This document shows positions 9,650 to 19,357 of a DNA stretch of 37,229 nt, piece by piece. Within the stretch, counting starts at the first letter, position 1, and the number at the start of each line of letters is the position of its first letter. This DNA comes from an uncultured Comamonadaceae bacterium (GTDB lineage Bacteria; Pseudomonadota; Gammaproteobacteria; Burkholderiales; Burkholderiaceae): positions 1-37,229 of the forward strand of contig CAMLSD010000050.1 of the NCBI GenBank assembly GCA_946482595.1. The letters run 5' to 3'. The position numbers and the translations under genes were made by a program. The notes beneath the pieces were generated by a model, which saw only the letters and a program-made list of their open reading frames with translations, did not search any database and was not told the origin of the DNA.

Positions 9650-10636
9650 ATGGACAACATGGATCTTGACGTACTGCGTCGTGTTGACGAATGGTGCCGC
9701 CAGGGCCACGCCGTGACCTTGGGCACCATCACCCGGACCTGGGGCTCCGCCCCGCGACCGGTCGGCTCGGTGGTGGCGATCCGGGCCGATGGTCGGGTGG
9801 CCGGTTCGGTCTCGGGCGGGTGCATCGAAGACGATCTGATCGAGCGCGTGCGGCGTGGTGCGCTGGCCAGCCGACGACCCGAGTGCGTGCGCTACGGTGT
9901 CGGCGCCGAGGAAGCCATGCGGTTCGGGCTGCCCTGCGGCGGCACCCTTGAGCTGTTGCTGGAGCCGGTGGGCGAGCAGTCCCGCATTCCAGAGTTGCTG
10001 GCCCGACTTGACCGGGGGGCTCGTGTGCAGCGGCGCCTCGACCTGGCGACAGGGGCGGTGACGCTCGAAGCGCCCCAGGCGGCCGACGAACTGCATCTCA
10101 CCGAGCACTGGCTCGTCACCACGCACGGGCCCCGCTGGCGACTGCTGATCATCGGTGCCGGGCAGCTCACGCAGTACCTCGCCGACATGGCCCGTGCGCT
10201 GGACTACCAGGTCACCGTCTGCGACCCGCGCGAGGAGTACGCCGACACGTGGACCCAGGACGGCGTGCACCTGACACGCGAGATGCCCGACGATGCCGTG
10301 CTGGCCTTCCGCCCGGACGGGCACACCGCGATCATTGCGCTCACACACGACCCCAAGCTGGACGACCTGGCGCTGCTGGAGGCGCTCGCCTCACCGGCGT
10401 TTTACGTCGGTGCGATCGGCTCGCGGGTCAATCAGTCGCGACGGCGTGAACGCCTGGCGCGGCATTTCGGCCTGAGCGATGCCGCGCTCGACCGCCTGCA
10501 CGGTCCGGTGGGCCTGAAAAACGGCGCACGCACCCCGCCCGAGATTGCCGTGTCCATCCTCGCGCACATGATCGAGGTGCGTTATGCCAGCCGCCTTCAC
10601 TTGCCGGCCCCTGAAGCCGGCTGTGTGCTGGCCTGA
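9650..10636 (+). CDS. xdhC: XdhC/CoxI-family molybdoenzyme maturation factor
   Basis: This 328-residue protein has the two parts of the XdhC family. The N-terminal domain carries the SVSGGCIEDDL motif (C58) and the later GLPCGGTLELLLEP motif, which contain the conserved cysteines. The C-terminal Rossmann-like domain starts at LLIIGAGQLTQYLADMA. XdhC binds molybdenum cofactor, promotes its sulfuration and delivers it to xanthine-dehydrogenase-type enzymes, here presumably the one at 11727-15414. The ATG at 9650 is used; a second in-frame ATG is at 9659. The last 40 bases overlap the end of the convergent LysR gene. Family assignment is firm. Note that 'XdhC' is also the name of the iron-sulfur subunit in E. 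coli, which this is not. Confidence 0.9.
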   Translation: MDNMDLDVLRRVDEWCRQGHAVTLGTITRTWGSAPRPVGSVVAIRADGRVAGSVSGGCIEDDLIERVRRGALASRRPECVRYGVGAEEAMRFGLPCGGTLELLLEPVGEQSRIPELLARLDRGARVQRRLDLATGAVTLEAPQAADELHLTEHWLVTTHGPRWRLLIIGAGQLTQYLADMARALDYQVTVCDPREEYADTWTQDGVHLTREMPDDAVLAFRPDGHTAIIALTHDPKLDDLALLEALASPAFYVGAIGSRVNQSRRRERLARHFGLSDAALDRLHGPVGLKNGARTPPEIAVSILAHMIEVRYASRLHLPAPEAGCVLA

Positions 10637-11541
10637 ACCCCCTGCGGCAGCAGGCGCTGCCGGTTGGCGATCAGCAGGTCACGGAAGTTCTGCGCCGCAG
10701 GCGACAGCGACCGGTCGGCGTGATGCAGCAGCGAGATCTCGCGCTTGACGACCGGCCCGGTGATCTTCTTGACGAGCAGCCCGAACGACAAGGCCAGACG
10801 GGTCACGGTGGTGGTCAGCACCGCGATGCCCAGTCCCCCTTCGACCATGCCGACGATCGTCAGCGGCAGCGACACCTCATGGCTGCGCACGAGCGAGATG
10901 CCTTCGCGGGCCAGCGCAAAGTCGAGCTGTTCACGCAAGGGATTGCCGGGCGGTGAGCCGATGATGGGCAGGCCGTCGAAGTCGCGCCAGGTCAGTTCCT
11001 TCTTGCGCGCCAGCGCATGGTCGGGGCGCATCACCGCGATGAAGGTGTCGGTCGTCAGCACACGCGCGGCCAGGTCGTGACGTGTGCCTGACTCGGTGCC
11101 GATACCGAAGTCGACCTCTCCCGAACGCACCATCTCGAGCACGTCGGGTTGCGGCACGTCGTGCAGCGTCACCTTGACGCCGGGGTGCTCCTGACCGAAC
11201 TGCCGGATCATCGCCGGCAGGATCAGTGCCGCCTGCAACGACGACGCGGCAATCGACACCCGCCCGCGCCCCAGCGTCTTCAGCTGCTGCGAACTGCCGA
11301 TCACGCTGTCGAGATCGGCCAGTGCCTTGCGCGCGAGCGGCAGGATCTCGGCGCCCGCCTGCGTGAGGTTGAGCATGCGGGTGTGCCGGTCGAACAGCTT
11401 GAGGCCCAGGTTGGCCTCCAGCTCGCGCACCAGCGTGCTCACGGTCGACTGCGACAGATCGAGCAGGTCCGCCGCCCGCGTGAAATGCCGTGCCTCGGCC
11501 ACGGCAAGGAAGGCTCGCAATTGACGCAGGGTGACATTCAT
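10597..11541 (-). CDS. LysR-family transcriptional regulator
   Basis: This 314-residue protein has a typical LysR N-terminal winged helix-turn-helix at residues 1-60 (LRQLRAFLAVAEARHFTRAA, then LSQSTVSTLVRELE). A periplasmic-binding-protein-like effector domain follows from about residue 90, including the VDFGIGTE and LPIIGSPPG segments. It reads away from the molybdenum-hydroxylase operon and converges on xdhC, overlapping that gene by 40 bases. The position between two halves of the purine island suggests it senses a pathway intermediate and controls both. The candidate operator TTGATCGAA lies eight bases before its own start, consistent with autoregulation. The effector is unknown. Confidence 0.88.
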   Translation of the reverse strand: MNVTLRQLRAFLAVAEARHFTRAADLLDLSQSTVSTLVRELEANLGLKLFDRHTRMLNLTQAGAEILPLARKALADLDSVIGSSQQLKTLGRGRVSIAASSLQAALILPAMIRQFGQEHPGVKVTLHDVPQPDVLEMVRSGEVDFGIGTESGTRHDLAARVLTTDTFIAVMRPDHALARKKELTWRDFDGLPIIGSPPGNPLREQLDFALAREGISLVRSHEVSLPLTIVGMVEGGLGIAVLTTTVTRLALSFGLLVKKITGPVVKREISLLHHADRSLSPAAQNFRDLLIANRQRLLPQGVQASTQPASGAGK

Positions 11542-11548
11542 GGGGCTA

Positions 11549-11557
11549 TTCGATCAA
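11549..11557 (-). promoter_or_regulatory. Candidate LysR operator half-site beside its own gene
   Basis: On the minus strand this reads TTGATCGAA, one base different from TTCATCGAA found at 8062 and 11661. It sits eight bases before the LysR start codon, a place where binding would repress the regulator. The assignment is based only on similarity and position. Confidence 0.35.
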
Positions 11558-11659
11558 TCACACCAAGTCTAGTCAAGCCGTCGCTGAATGGCATGCGGGT
11601 GAACCTTGAGGGAACGCGGCCCGGATCGCACGGGTGTGCATGCGCCCCACCAGCCGCTG

Positions 11660-11689
11660 ATTCATCGAACAAGCCGATCAACTTATACG
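11660..11689 (+). promoter_or_regulatory. Putative promoter/operator of the molybdenum-hydroxylase operon
   Basis: ATTCATCGAA (11660-11669), a 12-base spacer and CTTATA (11682-11687) mirror the element at 8061-8088 with identical spacing. Read as sigma-70 it is TTCATC, 17 bp, TATACG. Transcription would begin near 11696, downstream of the ATG at 11691, which argues for a later start of the first gene. A further palindrome, GCAC-GGGT-GTGC, lies at 11628-11639. This is inference from pattern only. Confidence 0.5.
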
Positions 11690-11726
11690 AATGAACCCGT
11701 TTACCGATGGGATGGAAGTCACGACC

Positions 11727-12625
11727 ATGAGCTCACCGAAGACATCCACCCCACGGGTAACCGCCATGAGACGATTCGACTACTGCGAACCCCAGACCCT
11801 GGACGAGGCTGTGCGCCTGGCCGGCACGCTGCCTGGAAAGGCCAGCCTGTTTGCCGGCGGCACGGACCTGCTGGTCGAGCTGCGCGAGAACCTGCGGCGC
11901 CCCGACCACCTCATCAACCTGAAGAAGATCCCGGGCCTCAGTGGCCTGGACTTCGACCCCGTGGCCGGCCTGCGCTGCGGTGCGCTGACCACCATCCGCA
12001 CCATCGAGACCTCGCCGGTGGTGTGCCGCCACTACCAGGGCCTGATGGTGGCAGCACGCGAGCTGGGTTCGATCCAGGTGCGCAACCGTGCCACGCTTGG
12101 AGGCAATGTCTGCCGTGCCTCGCCGTCGGCAGACACGCTGCCGCCCTTGCTGGCCGATGGGGCTGTCGTGACGGCGCATGGGCGCGCCGGCGCGCGTCGC
12201 ATCGAGCTGAAGGACTTCTTCACCGGGCCAGGGCGCACGGTGCTCGAACCCGACGAGATCCTGACGGAGTTCCACCTGCCGGCACCGGCGCCGAACACCG
12301 GCAAGGCCTACATCAAGCACGGCCGGCGACGCGCCATGGAGCTGGCCACGGTGGGCGTGGCCGTCACGCTGACGATGCAGGCGCAGCGCTGCACCGACAT
12401 CCGCATCGTGCTGGGTGCGGTGGCGCCCACACCCATCCGTGCCCCGCAGGCCGAGTCCTTGCTGATCGGCGAGGTGCCCGACGAGGCGCGCATTGCCGCC
12501 GCGGCCCGCGCCGCGATGGACGAAAGCCGACCGATCTCCGACGTGCGCGCAAGCGCCGACTACCGCCGACAGATGGTCGGTGTTCTCACCCGACGGGCCA
12601 TCGTGCAGGCCCTGGAGGCCGCCCG

Positions 12626-12629
<4 letters not shown>
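11727..12629 (+). CDS. Molybdenum hydroxylase FAD-binding subunit (CoxM/XdhB type)
   Basis: About 300 residues. The FAD-binding fold shows the SLFAGGTDLLVELRE segment, which binds the FAD pyrophosphate, and the later RNRATLGGNVCRASPSAD motif. The C-terminal CO-dehydrogenase flavoprotein domain follows. The subunit passes electrons from the 2Fe-2S clusters to NAD or another acceptor. Start choice: ATG 11727 has a GGAAG site nine bases upstream. ATG 11691 would precede the predicted transcription start, and ATG 11766 (MRRFDYCEP) best fits the family N-terminus but lacks a ribosome site. The gene overlaps the next by four bases (ATGA). Subunit sizes here (about 300, 167 and 761) resemble E. coli XdhB, XdhC and XdhA. 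Confidence 0.88.
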
Positions 12630-13128
<499 letters not shown>

Positions 13129-13129
<1 letters not shown>

Positions 13130-15414
13130 TGGAACACAACGTCATCGGCAAGAGCGTCAAGCGTCGCGACCTGATCGACAAGGTCACCGGGCAGGCGGTG
13201 TATGCAGGCGACCTGAGCCTGCCAGGCATGCTGCACGGCAAGATCAAGCGCAGCAACGTGGCCCATGCCCGCATCGTGTCGATCGACACGAGCCGTGCCG
13301 AAGCCCTGCCGGGTGTGAAGGCCGTGCTCACGCATGCCAACGTGCCGCGTGTGCTGCACTACGGATCGCCCCATCCGCGCTCGGCGTCGGTCACCAAGGA
13401 CCAGTACATCTTCGACACCAAGGTGCGCTACTGGGGTGAAGGCGTGGCCGCCGTGGCCGCCATCAGCGAGGAGATCGCCGAAGAGGCGCTCGAGCTGATC
13501 GAGGTGGTGTACGAGCCGCTGCCGGCGGTGTTCACCGTGGCCGATGCGATGCACCCGGACGCACCGCAACTGCACGACGTCGGCCCGGGCAACAACCTGG
13601 TGCTGCCCCCTGTGCACATCAAGCGCGGCAACGTCGAGCAGGGCTTTGCGCAGGCGGACTTCATCCTCGAAGGCGAGTTCGAACTCGGCCGCCCGACACC
13701 GGCCTACATGGAACCGAACGTGTGCGTGGCCCAGTGGGACGGCAACGACAAGCTCACGATGTGGGCGTCCACGCAGACCGCCTTCATGGTGCGCGGCATC
13801 CTGGCCGAGGTGCTGGGCGTGCCCCTGAACCGGGTGCGCGTGCTGGTCGATCACATGGGCGGCGGGTTCGGCGCCAAGCAGGACCTGTTTCAGCATGAGT
13901 TCCTGTGTGCGCTGCTGGCGCGCGAGACGCGTCGCCCGGTGCGCATGGAGTTCACGCGCAAGGAGACCTTCCTGGGCGGGCGCTCGCGCCACCCGGCCAC
14001 CATCCGCCTGAAGCAGGGCTTCCGCAATGACGGCACGATCACCGCGCGCCAGGCCCAGGTGATCTACAACTCGGGCGCCTACGGGTCGCACGGGCCGGGC
14101 GTCACCAACGTCGGCACGGCGGCACTGACCTCGTTGTACCGCTGCGAGAACATCGAGCTGGAAGGACTGTGCGTCTACACGAACAACCCGATCGCCGGTG
14201 CATTCCGGGGCTACGGGGTGGTGCAGACCTACTACGCGCTGGACATCCAGATGGACGAGGCCGCCGCACGGCTGGGCCTGGACCCCGCCGAGCTGAAGCT
14301 GAAGAACGCGGTGCGGGCGGGCGACATTGCCCCCAGCGGCCACCCGCTGATCGGCCACGGCCTGGAAGACTGCATCCGGCGTGGCATGCAGGAGGTTGCC
14401 TGGGCCGACGCGCGTCGTACAGCGGCCAGCCACAACCGGCAGGCCGACGGCCCGATCCGGCGCGGTTGGGGCATCGGCTGCGAGATGCACGGCTCCAGTG
14501 CCTACCCCGGCATCAAGGAGCAGGGCAATGCCATCGTCAAGCTCAATGAGGACGGCACGGCCACCCTGCTGACGGGAGCAGCCGGCCTGGGCACCGGGGC
14601 GCACACCGCCCTGGCGCAGATCGTCGCCGAGGAGCTGGGCATACCGTTCGAGGACGTGTCGGTCGTGCACGGCGACACCGACGTCGTGCCCTGGGACATC
14701 GGTGCATTCGCCAGCCACACCACCTTCATGGTGGGGCGTGCTGCGCAGATGGCCGCCCTGGAGGTCAAGCGCCAGGTGCTCGAGCAGGCGGCGCTGCGGC
14801 TGCAGGCCACCGCAGGGGACCTGGAAATCCGCAACGGGCGCATCGCGGTGCTGGGGGAGACGCACCCGACGATGACGGTGCGCGAGGCGGTGTCGCCGCA
14901 GCGTGGCCTGCCGGCCGCACACATCGTGGGCCACGGCAGCTACACGCCGACCAAGTCGTACTCGTTTGCTGCGCACTTCGTCGAGGTGGCCGTGGACACC
15001 GAAACCGGCCAGATCCAGGTGCTGCAGGTCGTGCCGGTGCACGAATTCGGCAAGGTGATCCACCCGATCGCCGCGGCCGGCCAGATCGAAGGCGGCATCC
15101 AGCAGGGCATCGGCCACACGCTGACCGAGGACTACGTGGTGTGCACCCGCACCGGGCGGTCGCTCAATGCGAGCCTGGTCGACTACAAGATGCCGCTGTC
15201 GATGGACATGCCGCCCATCCGCACGGTGATGCTCGAAACCGCGCCCGACCCGGGTGGCCCCTACGGTGCCAAAGGGGTGGGCGAAGACCCGATCGTGGCC
15301 ATCGGGCCGGCGATCGCCAATGCAGTTCATGACGCGATCGGTGTGCGCTTCCATTGCTACCCGATCACCCCCGAGAAAGTCCTGCAGGCGCTTGCCGCGC
15401 AGGCCCAACGCTGA
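13129..15414 (+). CDS. Molybdenum hydroxylase Mo-cofactor subunit (XDH/4-HBCR-like)
   Basis: The 761-residue catalytic subunit of a xanthine-oxidase-family enzyme. The N-terminal 'hammerhead' domain starts at VTGQAVYAGDLSLPGML. The cofactor-binding segments include HMGGGFGAKQDL, AFRGYGVVQ and, near the end, YGAKGVGE, whose Glu is the catalytic base of the family. The place where many xanthine dehydrogenases carry GQG reads GTG here, and the adjoining DTDVVPWDIGAFASHT is reminiscent of hydroxybenzoyl-CoA-reductase-like members. Context (urate permease, XdhC, purine-type deaminase) favours a purine or other N-heterocycle. Sequence alone does not fix the substrate. It acts in the cytoplasm, as no Tat signal is present. 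Confidence 0.88.
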
Positions 15415-15426
15415 AGGAGCCTCACC

Positions 15427-16593
15427 ATGCATACCCTCCAGGCCGTCGACCGCCCGGTGCCCGTCACGATCCTGACCGGCTTTCTCGGGTCGGGCAAGAC
15501 CACCTTGCTCAACTACATCCTGACCGAACGGCACGGGCACCGCATCGCGGTGATCGAGAATGAATTTGGCGAGGTCGACGTCGACTCCGACCTGGTCGTC
15601 AGCTCCGACGAGGAGATCTACCAGATGACCAACGGCTGCATCTGCTGTGTGGTCGACGTGCGCAACGACCTGGTCGAGATCCTGCAGAAGTTGCTGTCGC
15701 GATCGGAGAAGTTCGATCACATCATCGTGGAGACCAGCGGCCTGGCCGATCCCACGCCCGTGGCGGCCACCTTCTTCATGGATCACGAGGTGGCACGTCA
15801 GGTCAAGCTCGACGGTGTCGTGACGCTGGTCGATGCGCTGCACGTCGAGGCCCATCTTGACGACCCCGAGCTCGAGGGCTTCGGCAACCAGGCCGTGGAC
15901 CAGATCGTTGCGGCCGACCGCGTGATCATCAACAAGACCGATCTGGTCGACGCCGATGCCGTCCAGCGCGTGCGCCAGCGCGTGGTGCGCCTCAACGAAG
16001 GTGCGGCCATCCTCACCTCGCATCACGCCAAGGTGGACCTGCAGCAGGTGCTGGGCATCGGCGGCTTCCAGACCTCGGTGCTGAGCTCCGACCCGTCGCT
16101 GCTGGACCTGACCGTGCACCCGCACGAGCGGGCCGGCGACCATGCCCACCATGATCAGCACGCGGACGATCACGTGTGCGACGCGCACTGTGACCACGAC
16201 CACGATCACGACCATGACCACGCCGGCGATCATGACCACACGCACGCGCACGGGCACACGCACGCCCACGGGCACACCCACGACCCGTCGGTGGGCTCGG
16301 AGTCGTTCGTGTTCGAGGCGGCTTTCGATGCCGACGCGCTGATCGACTACCTGACCCAGCTCGCCGGGCGTCAGGGGGACGACCTGTTCCGGCTCAAGGG
16401 CATCGTGGCCATCGAAGGTGATGACCGCAGGCATGTGCTCCAGGGTGTGCACCGCCTGATCGACCTGCGGCCCGCCGAGGCCTGGGGCGCTCAGGCGCCG
16501 TCAAGCAAGCTGGTGTTCATCGGTCGCCGCCTGGAGCGCGAACGCCTGCGCCAGGGGCTGCAGGCGTGCCTGCGCGAGCTCTGCACAGCTTGA
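15427..16593 (+). CDS. CobW/G3E-family GTPase with long His-rich loop
   Basis: A 388-residue G3E GTPase and probable metal chaperone. The P-loop GFLGSGKT is at residues 18-25 and the family metal-binding motif CICC at 71-74. The NKTD guanine-specificity motif follows near residue 159. A CobW C-terminal domain lies after residue 290. Between the two domains, residues 231-286 contain dozens of His and Asp, partly as HTHAHG repeats, suited to holding zinc, nickel or cobalt. An AAGGAG ribosome site overlaps the stop of the Mo subunit. It sits inside the operon, so it may load metal into a pathway enzyme such as the zinc-type amidohydrolase at 22073-23494. That partnership is inferred. Confidence 0.88.
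   Translation: MHTLQAVDRPVPVTILTGFLGSGKTTLLNYILTERHGHRIAVIENEFGEVDVDSDLVVSSDEEIYQMTNGCICCVVDVRNDLVEILQKLLSRSEKFDHIIVETSGLADPTPVAATFFMDHEVARQVKLDGVVTLVDALHVEAHLDDPELEGFGNQAVDQIVAADRVIINKTDLVDADAVQRVRQRVVRLNEGAAILTSHHAKVDLQQVLGIGGFQTSVLSSDPSLLDLTVHPHERAGDHAHHDQHADDHVCDAHCDHDHDHDHDHAGDHDHTHAHGHTHAHGHTHDPSVGSESFVFEAAFDADALIDYLTQLAGRQGDDLFRLKGIVAIEGDDRRHVLQGVHRLIDLRPAEAWGAQAPSSKLVFIGRRLERERLRQGLQACLRELCTA
16237..16272 (+). repeat. Two 18-bp tandem repeats encoding HTHAHG
   Basis: Positions 16237-16254 and 16255-16272 differ at one base and encode residues 271-276 and 277-282 of the CobW-family protein. A partial third unit (HTHD) follows. It is an in-frame expansion of the metal-binding loop and may vary in copy number between strains. 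Confidence 0.85.
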
Positions 16594-16633
16594 TCCACAC
16601 ACCTGCGGGTCCGTCACACGGGCCCGCCCCGAT

Positions 16634-16665
16634 GGGCAGGAGGCCGGCAGCAGACCGGCCTGCCC
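16634..16665 (+). promoter_or_regulatory. Intercistronic hairpin between cobW-like gene and ABC operon
   Basis: GGGCA (16634-16638) pairs with TGCCC (16661-16665), and GGCCGG (16642-16647) with CCGGCC (16655-16660), around a 7-base loop with a 3-base bulge. No T-run follows, so it is more likely an mRNA processing or stabilising element than a terminator. It is the only sizeable structure in the 96-bp gap. Confidence 0.5.
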
Positions 16666-16689
16666 GGCAACTCAGGCAGGAGACAAGCC

Positions 16690-18273
16690 TTGAACGACAT
16701 ATCGACACCGGCCCACATGCCGCAGCTGGAGCTGCGCGGCATCCGCAAGGTCTACGCCTCGGTGGTGGCCAACGACGGCATCGACCTCAGCGTCAGGCGC
16801 GGCGAGATCCACGCGATCCTGGGCGAAAACGGCGCGGGCAAGTCCACGCTGATGAAGATGATCTACGGGGTGACGCAACCCACCGCCGGACAGATCCTGT
16901 GGCGCGGGGAACCCGTTGCCATCGCCAGCCCGGCACAGGCGCGCGCGCTGGGCATCGGCATGGTGTTCCAGCACTTTGCGCTGTTCGAGACCCTCACCGT
17001 GGTCGAGAACGTGGCACTGGCGCTGCCGGGACGCCCCGACCTCGAAGACCTTTCCTCGCGCATCGACGCCGTGGGCCGCCGCTACGGCCTGCCAGTGGAC
17101 CCGCGCCGGCTGGTTCATGCCCTGTCGGTGGGCGAACGCCAGCGCGTGGAGATCATCCGCTGCCTGCTGCAGAACCCGCGGCTGCTGATCATGGACGAGC
17201 CCACCTCGGTGCTCACGCCACAGGCCGTGCGCAAGTTGTTCGAGACCTTGCGCCAGCTCTCGGACGAGGGCTGCAGCATCCTCTACATCAGCCACAAGCT
17301 CGACGAGATCCAGGAACTGTGCCACGTGGCCACGGTGCTGCGTGCGGGGCGCGTGACGGGGCGCTGCCGGCCGGCCGAGGAAACGCCCGCCTCCATGGCC
17401 CGCATGATGATCGGCAAGGAGCTGCACGCCTGCGAACGCGGCGCCACCTCCGCTCCCGGCGAGGTGCGCCTGGCCGTGCAGTCGCTGTCGCGCCGTTCGC
17501 CTGAACCGTTCGGAGTGGACCTGAACGAGATCGACCTGGAGGTGCGCGCTGGCGAGATCGTCGGCATTGCCGGCGTCTCCGGCAACGGGCAGCAGGAGCT
17601 GCTGGCTGCGCTGTCCGGCGAAAGCCCGGTGCTGCAGGCCGAGTCGGTCCAGGTCTGTGGTCGCCCGGTCGGTCGCCTGCGCAGTGGCGAGCGCCGGCGC
17701 CTGGGCCTGGGGTTTGTCCCCGAGGACCGGCTCGGCCGCGGCGCAGTGCCCGCGATGAGCCTGGTCGACAACGCGCTGCTCACCGCACATCGCCAGGGCA
17801 TGGTCCGGCGCGGGCTGGTGCGACGTGACAAGGTGCGCAGTTTTGCGCAGGCCTGCATCGAACGCTTCAAGGTGCGATGCAGTGGCGCCGACGCCCCGGC
17901 GCGGTCGCTGTCGGGGGGCAACCTGCAGAAGTTCCTGATAGGGCGCGAGATCCTGCAGGCGCCCCAGGTGCTCGTTGCAGCGCAGCCCACCTGGGGGGTG
18001 GACGTGGGCGCCGCAGCGTTCATCCGCCAGGCGCTGGTCGACCTGCGCAACCAGGGCACCGCCGTGCTGGTGGTGTCTGAAGAACTCGATGAACTGTTCG
18101 AGGTGTGCGACCGCATCGCCGTGATCGCGCAGGGGCGGCTGTCGCCGGCAGTGCCCACCGCACAGACCAACGTCGAGACCGTGGGCCTGTGGATGAGCGG
18201 CATGTGGCCGCAGACTCTGCCGCCTGCGGAAGCGCTGCTTGCACCGACTGCGGAGGCACGCCATGTGGCTTAG
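16690..18273 (+). CDS. BMP-type ABC importer, duplicated ATP-binding protein
   Basis: A 527-residue protein with two ABC domains in one chain, as in sugar and nucleoside importers (RbsA, YufO and NupO types). The first domain has GENGAGKST at residues 45-53, LSVGERQR near 145 and an MDEPTS Walker B. The second has the degenerate GVSGNGQQE near 295, LSGGNLQKF near 407 and AQPTWGVDVGA in place of a normal Walker B. That is usual for this family and means one catalytic site. The start is TTG 16690, seven bases after AGGAG; ATG 16717 is an alternative. It overlaps the first permease gene by 11 bases. It should energise uptake of a nucleoside or nucleobase. Confidence 0.9.
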   Translation: MNDISTPAHMPQLELRGIRKVYASVVANDGIDLSVRRGEIHAILGENGAGKSTLMKMIYGVTQPTAGQILWRGEPVAIASPAQARALGIGMVFQHFALFETLTVVENVALALPGRPDLEDLSSRIDAVGRRYGLPVDPRRLVHALSVGERQRVEIIRCLLQNPRLLIMDEPTSVLTPQAVRKLFETLRQLSDEGCSILYISHKLDEIQELCHVATVLRAGRVTGRCRPAEETPASMARMMIGKELHACERGATSAPGEVRLAVQSLSRRSPEPFGVDLNEIDLEVRAGEIVGIAGVSGNGQQELLAALSGESPVLQAESVQVCGRPVGRLRSGERRRLGLGFVPEDRLGRGAVPAMSLVDNALLTAHRQGMVRRGLVRRDKVRSFAQACIERFKVRCSGADAPARSLSGGNLQKFLIGREILQAPQVLVAAQPTWGVDVGAAAFIRQALVDLRNQGTAVLVVSEELDELFEVCDRIAVIAQGRLSPAVPTAQTNVETVGLWMSGMWPQTLPPAEALLAPTAEARHVA

Positions 18274-19357
18274 GCTCGAACCCCGCGCGCAGGCCTCACG
18301 GCACATGCGCTACTTGTCGCCGTTGCTGGCCGTGGCACTCACGCTGCTCGGTGGTCTGGTGGTGTTTGCGGCACTGGGCAAGGACCCGGTCGTCGGCTTC
18401 AAGGTCTACTTCATCCAGCCCCTGGGCGATCTGTATGGCGTGAGCGAACTGCTGCTCAAGGCCACGCCGCTGATGCTGATCGGTGTGGGCCTGGCGGTGG
18501 GCTTTCGTGCCAGCGTGTGGAACATCGGGGCCGAGGGGCAGTTCATCCTCGGTGCGATCTTTGCGACCGGCGTGGCCTTGTACGCACCACCCGGCCTGCC
18601 CACCTGGGTCATGCTGCCGCTGATGGCGCTGGCTGGCGCGGCAGGCGGCGGGCTGTGGGCGGCGGTGCCGGCCTGGCTGCGCACGCGGTTTCGCACCAAC
18701 GAGATCCTGGTGTCGCTGATGCTGGTCTACGTCGCTCAGTTGCTGGCCTCCTGGCTGGTCCACGAGCCCTGGAAGGACCCCGACGGCTTCAACTTCCCGC
18801 AGACGAAGCTGTTTGCCGAATCGGCGCTGCTGCCCATCCTTGTGCCGGGGACGCGCCTGCATGCTGGTTTCCTGCTGGCGCTGGCCGCGCTCGTGGCGGG
18901 TTATGTCTTCCTGCAGCGCAGCTTCATGGGCTTTCAGCTGCAGGTGGCCGGGCAGGCCGAGGATGCGGCGCGCTATGCCGGCTTCTCGGCGCAGCGCGCG
19001 GTCTGGGTCGGGCTGCTGGCGGGCGGTGCGATGGCGGGCCTGGCCGGCATGGCCGAGGTGGCCGGGCCCGTGGGTCAGCTCACCAGCCACGTGTCGGCGC
19101 ACTATGGCTTCGCCGCCATCATCGTGGCCTTTGTCGGGCGCCTGCATCCGGTGGGCATCGGGCTGGCCAGCCTGCTGATGGCGCTGCTGTTCCTGGGGGG
19201 CGAGCAGGCCCAGCAGTACCTGCACCTGCCGTCGTCGATCTCCAAGGTCTTCCAGGGCCTGCTGCTGTTCTTCCTGCTCGCGGCCGATCTCTTCGTCGGC
19301 TATCGCATCCGTCTTCAACTGCCCCTGACAGGGAGGTTCGCATGGACCCGCAACTGA
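18263..19357 (+). CDS. ABC importer permease 1 (BPD_transp_2 family)
   Basis: This 364-residue inner-membrane protein has about 9-10 hydrophobic segments. It carries the family motif NIGAEGQFILGAI in the first third and NEILVSLMLVYVAQL later. Such permeases pair with BMP-type binding proteins for nucleosides. The ATG at 18263 has a GGAGG site and overlaps the end of the ATPase gene; an upstream in-frame ATG at 18239 lacks a site. The 3' end overlaps the second permease by 16 bases, so the pair is translationally coupled. Confidence 0.9.
   Translation: MWLRLEPRAQASRHMRYLSPLLAVALTLLGGLVVFAALGKDPVVGFKVYFIQPLGDLYGVSELLLKATPLMLIGVGLAVGFRASVWNIGAEGQFILGAIFATGVALYAPPGLPTWVMLPLMALAGAAGGGLWAAVPAWLRTRFRTNEILVSLMLVYVAQLLASWLVHEPWKDPDGFNFPQTKLFAESALLPILVPGTRLHAGFLLALAALVAGYVFLQRSFMGFQLQVAGQAEDAARYAGFSAQRAVWVGLLAGGAMAGLAGMAEVAGPVGQLTSHVSAHYGFAAIIVAFVGRLHPVGIGLASLLMALLFLGGEQAQQYLHLPSSISKVFQGLLLFFLLAADLFVGYRIRLQLPLTGRFAWTRN

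Noticed and set aside
8174..10348. 724-codon minus-strand frame opposite the permease and xdhC
   Set aside because: Antisense shadow with His/Gln/Arg-rich composition; the plus-strand genes carry clear family motifs.
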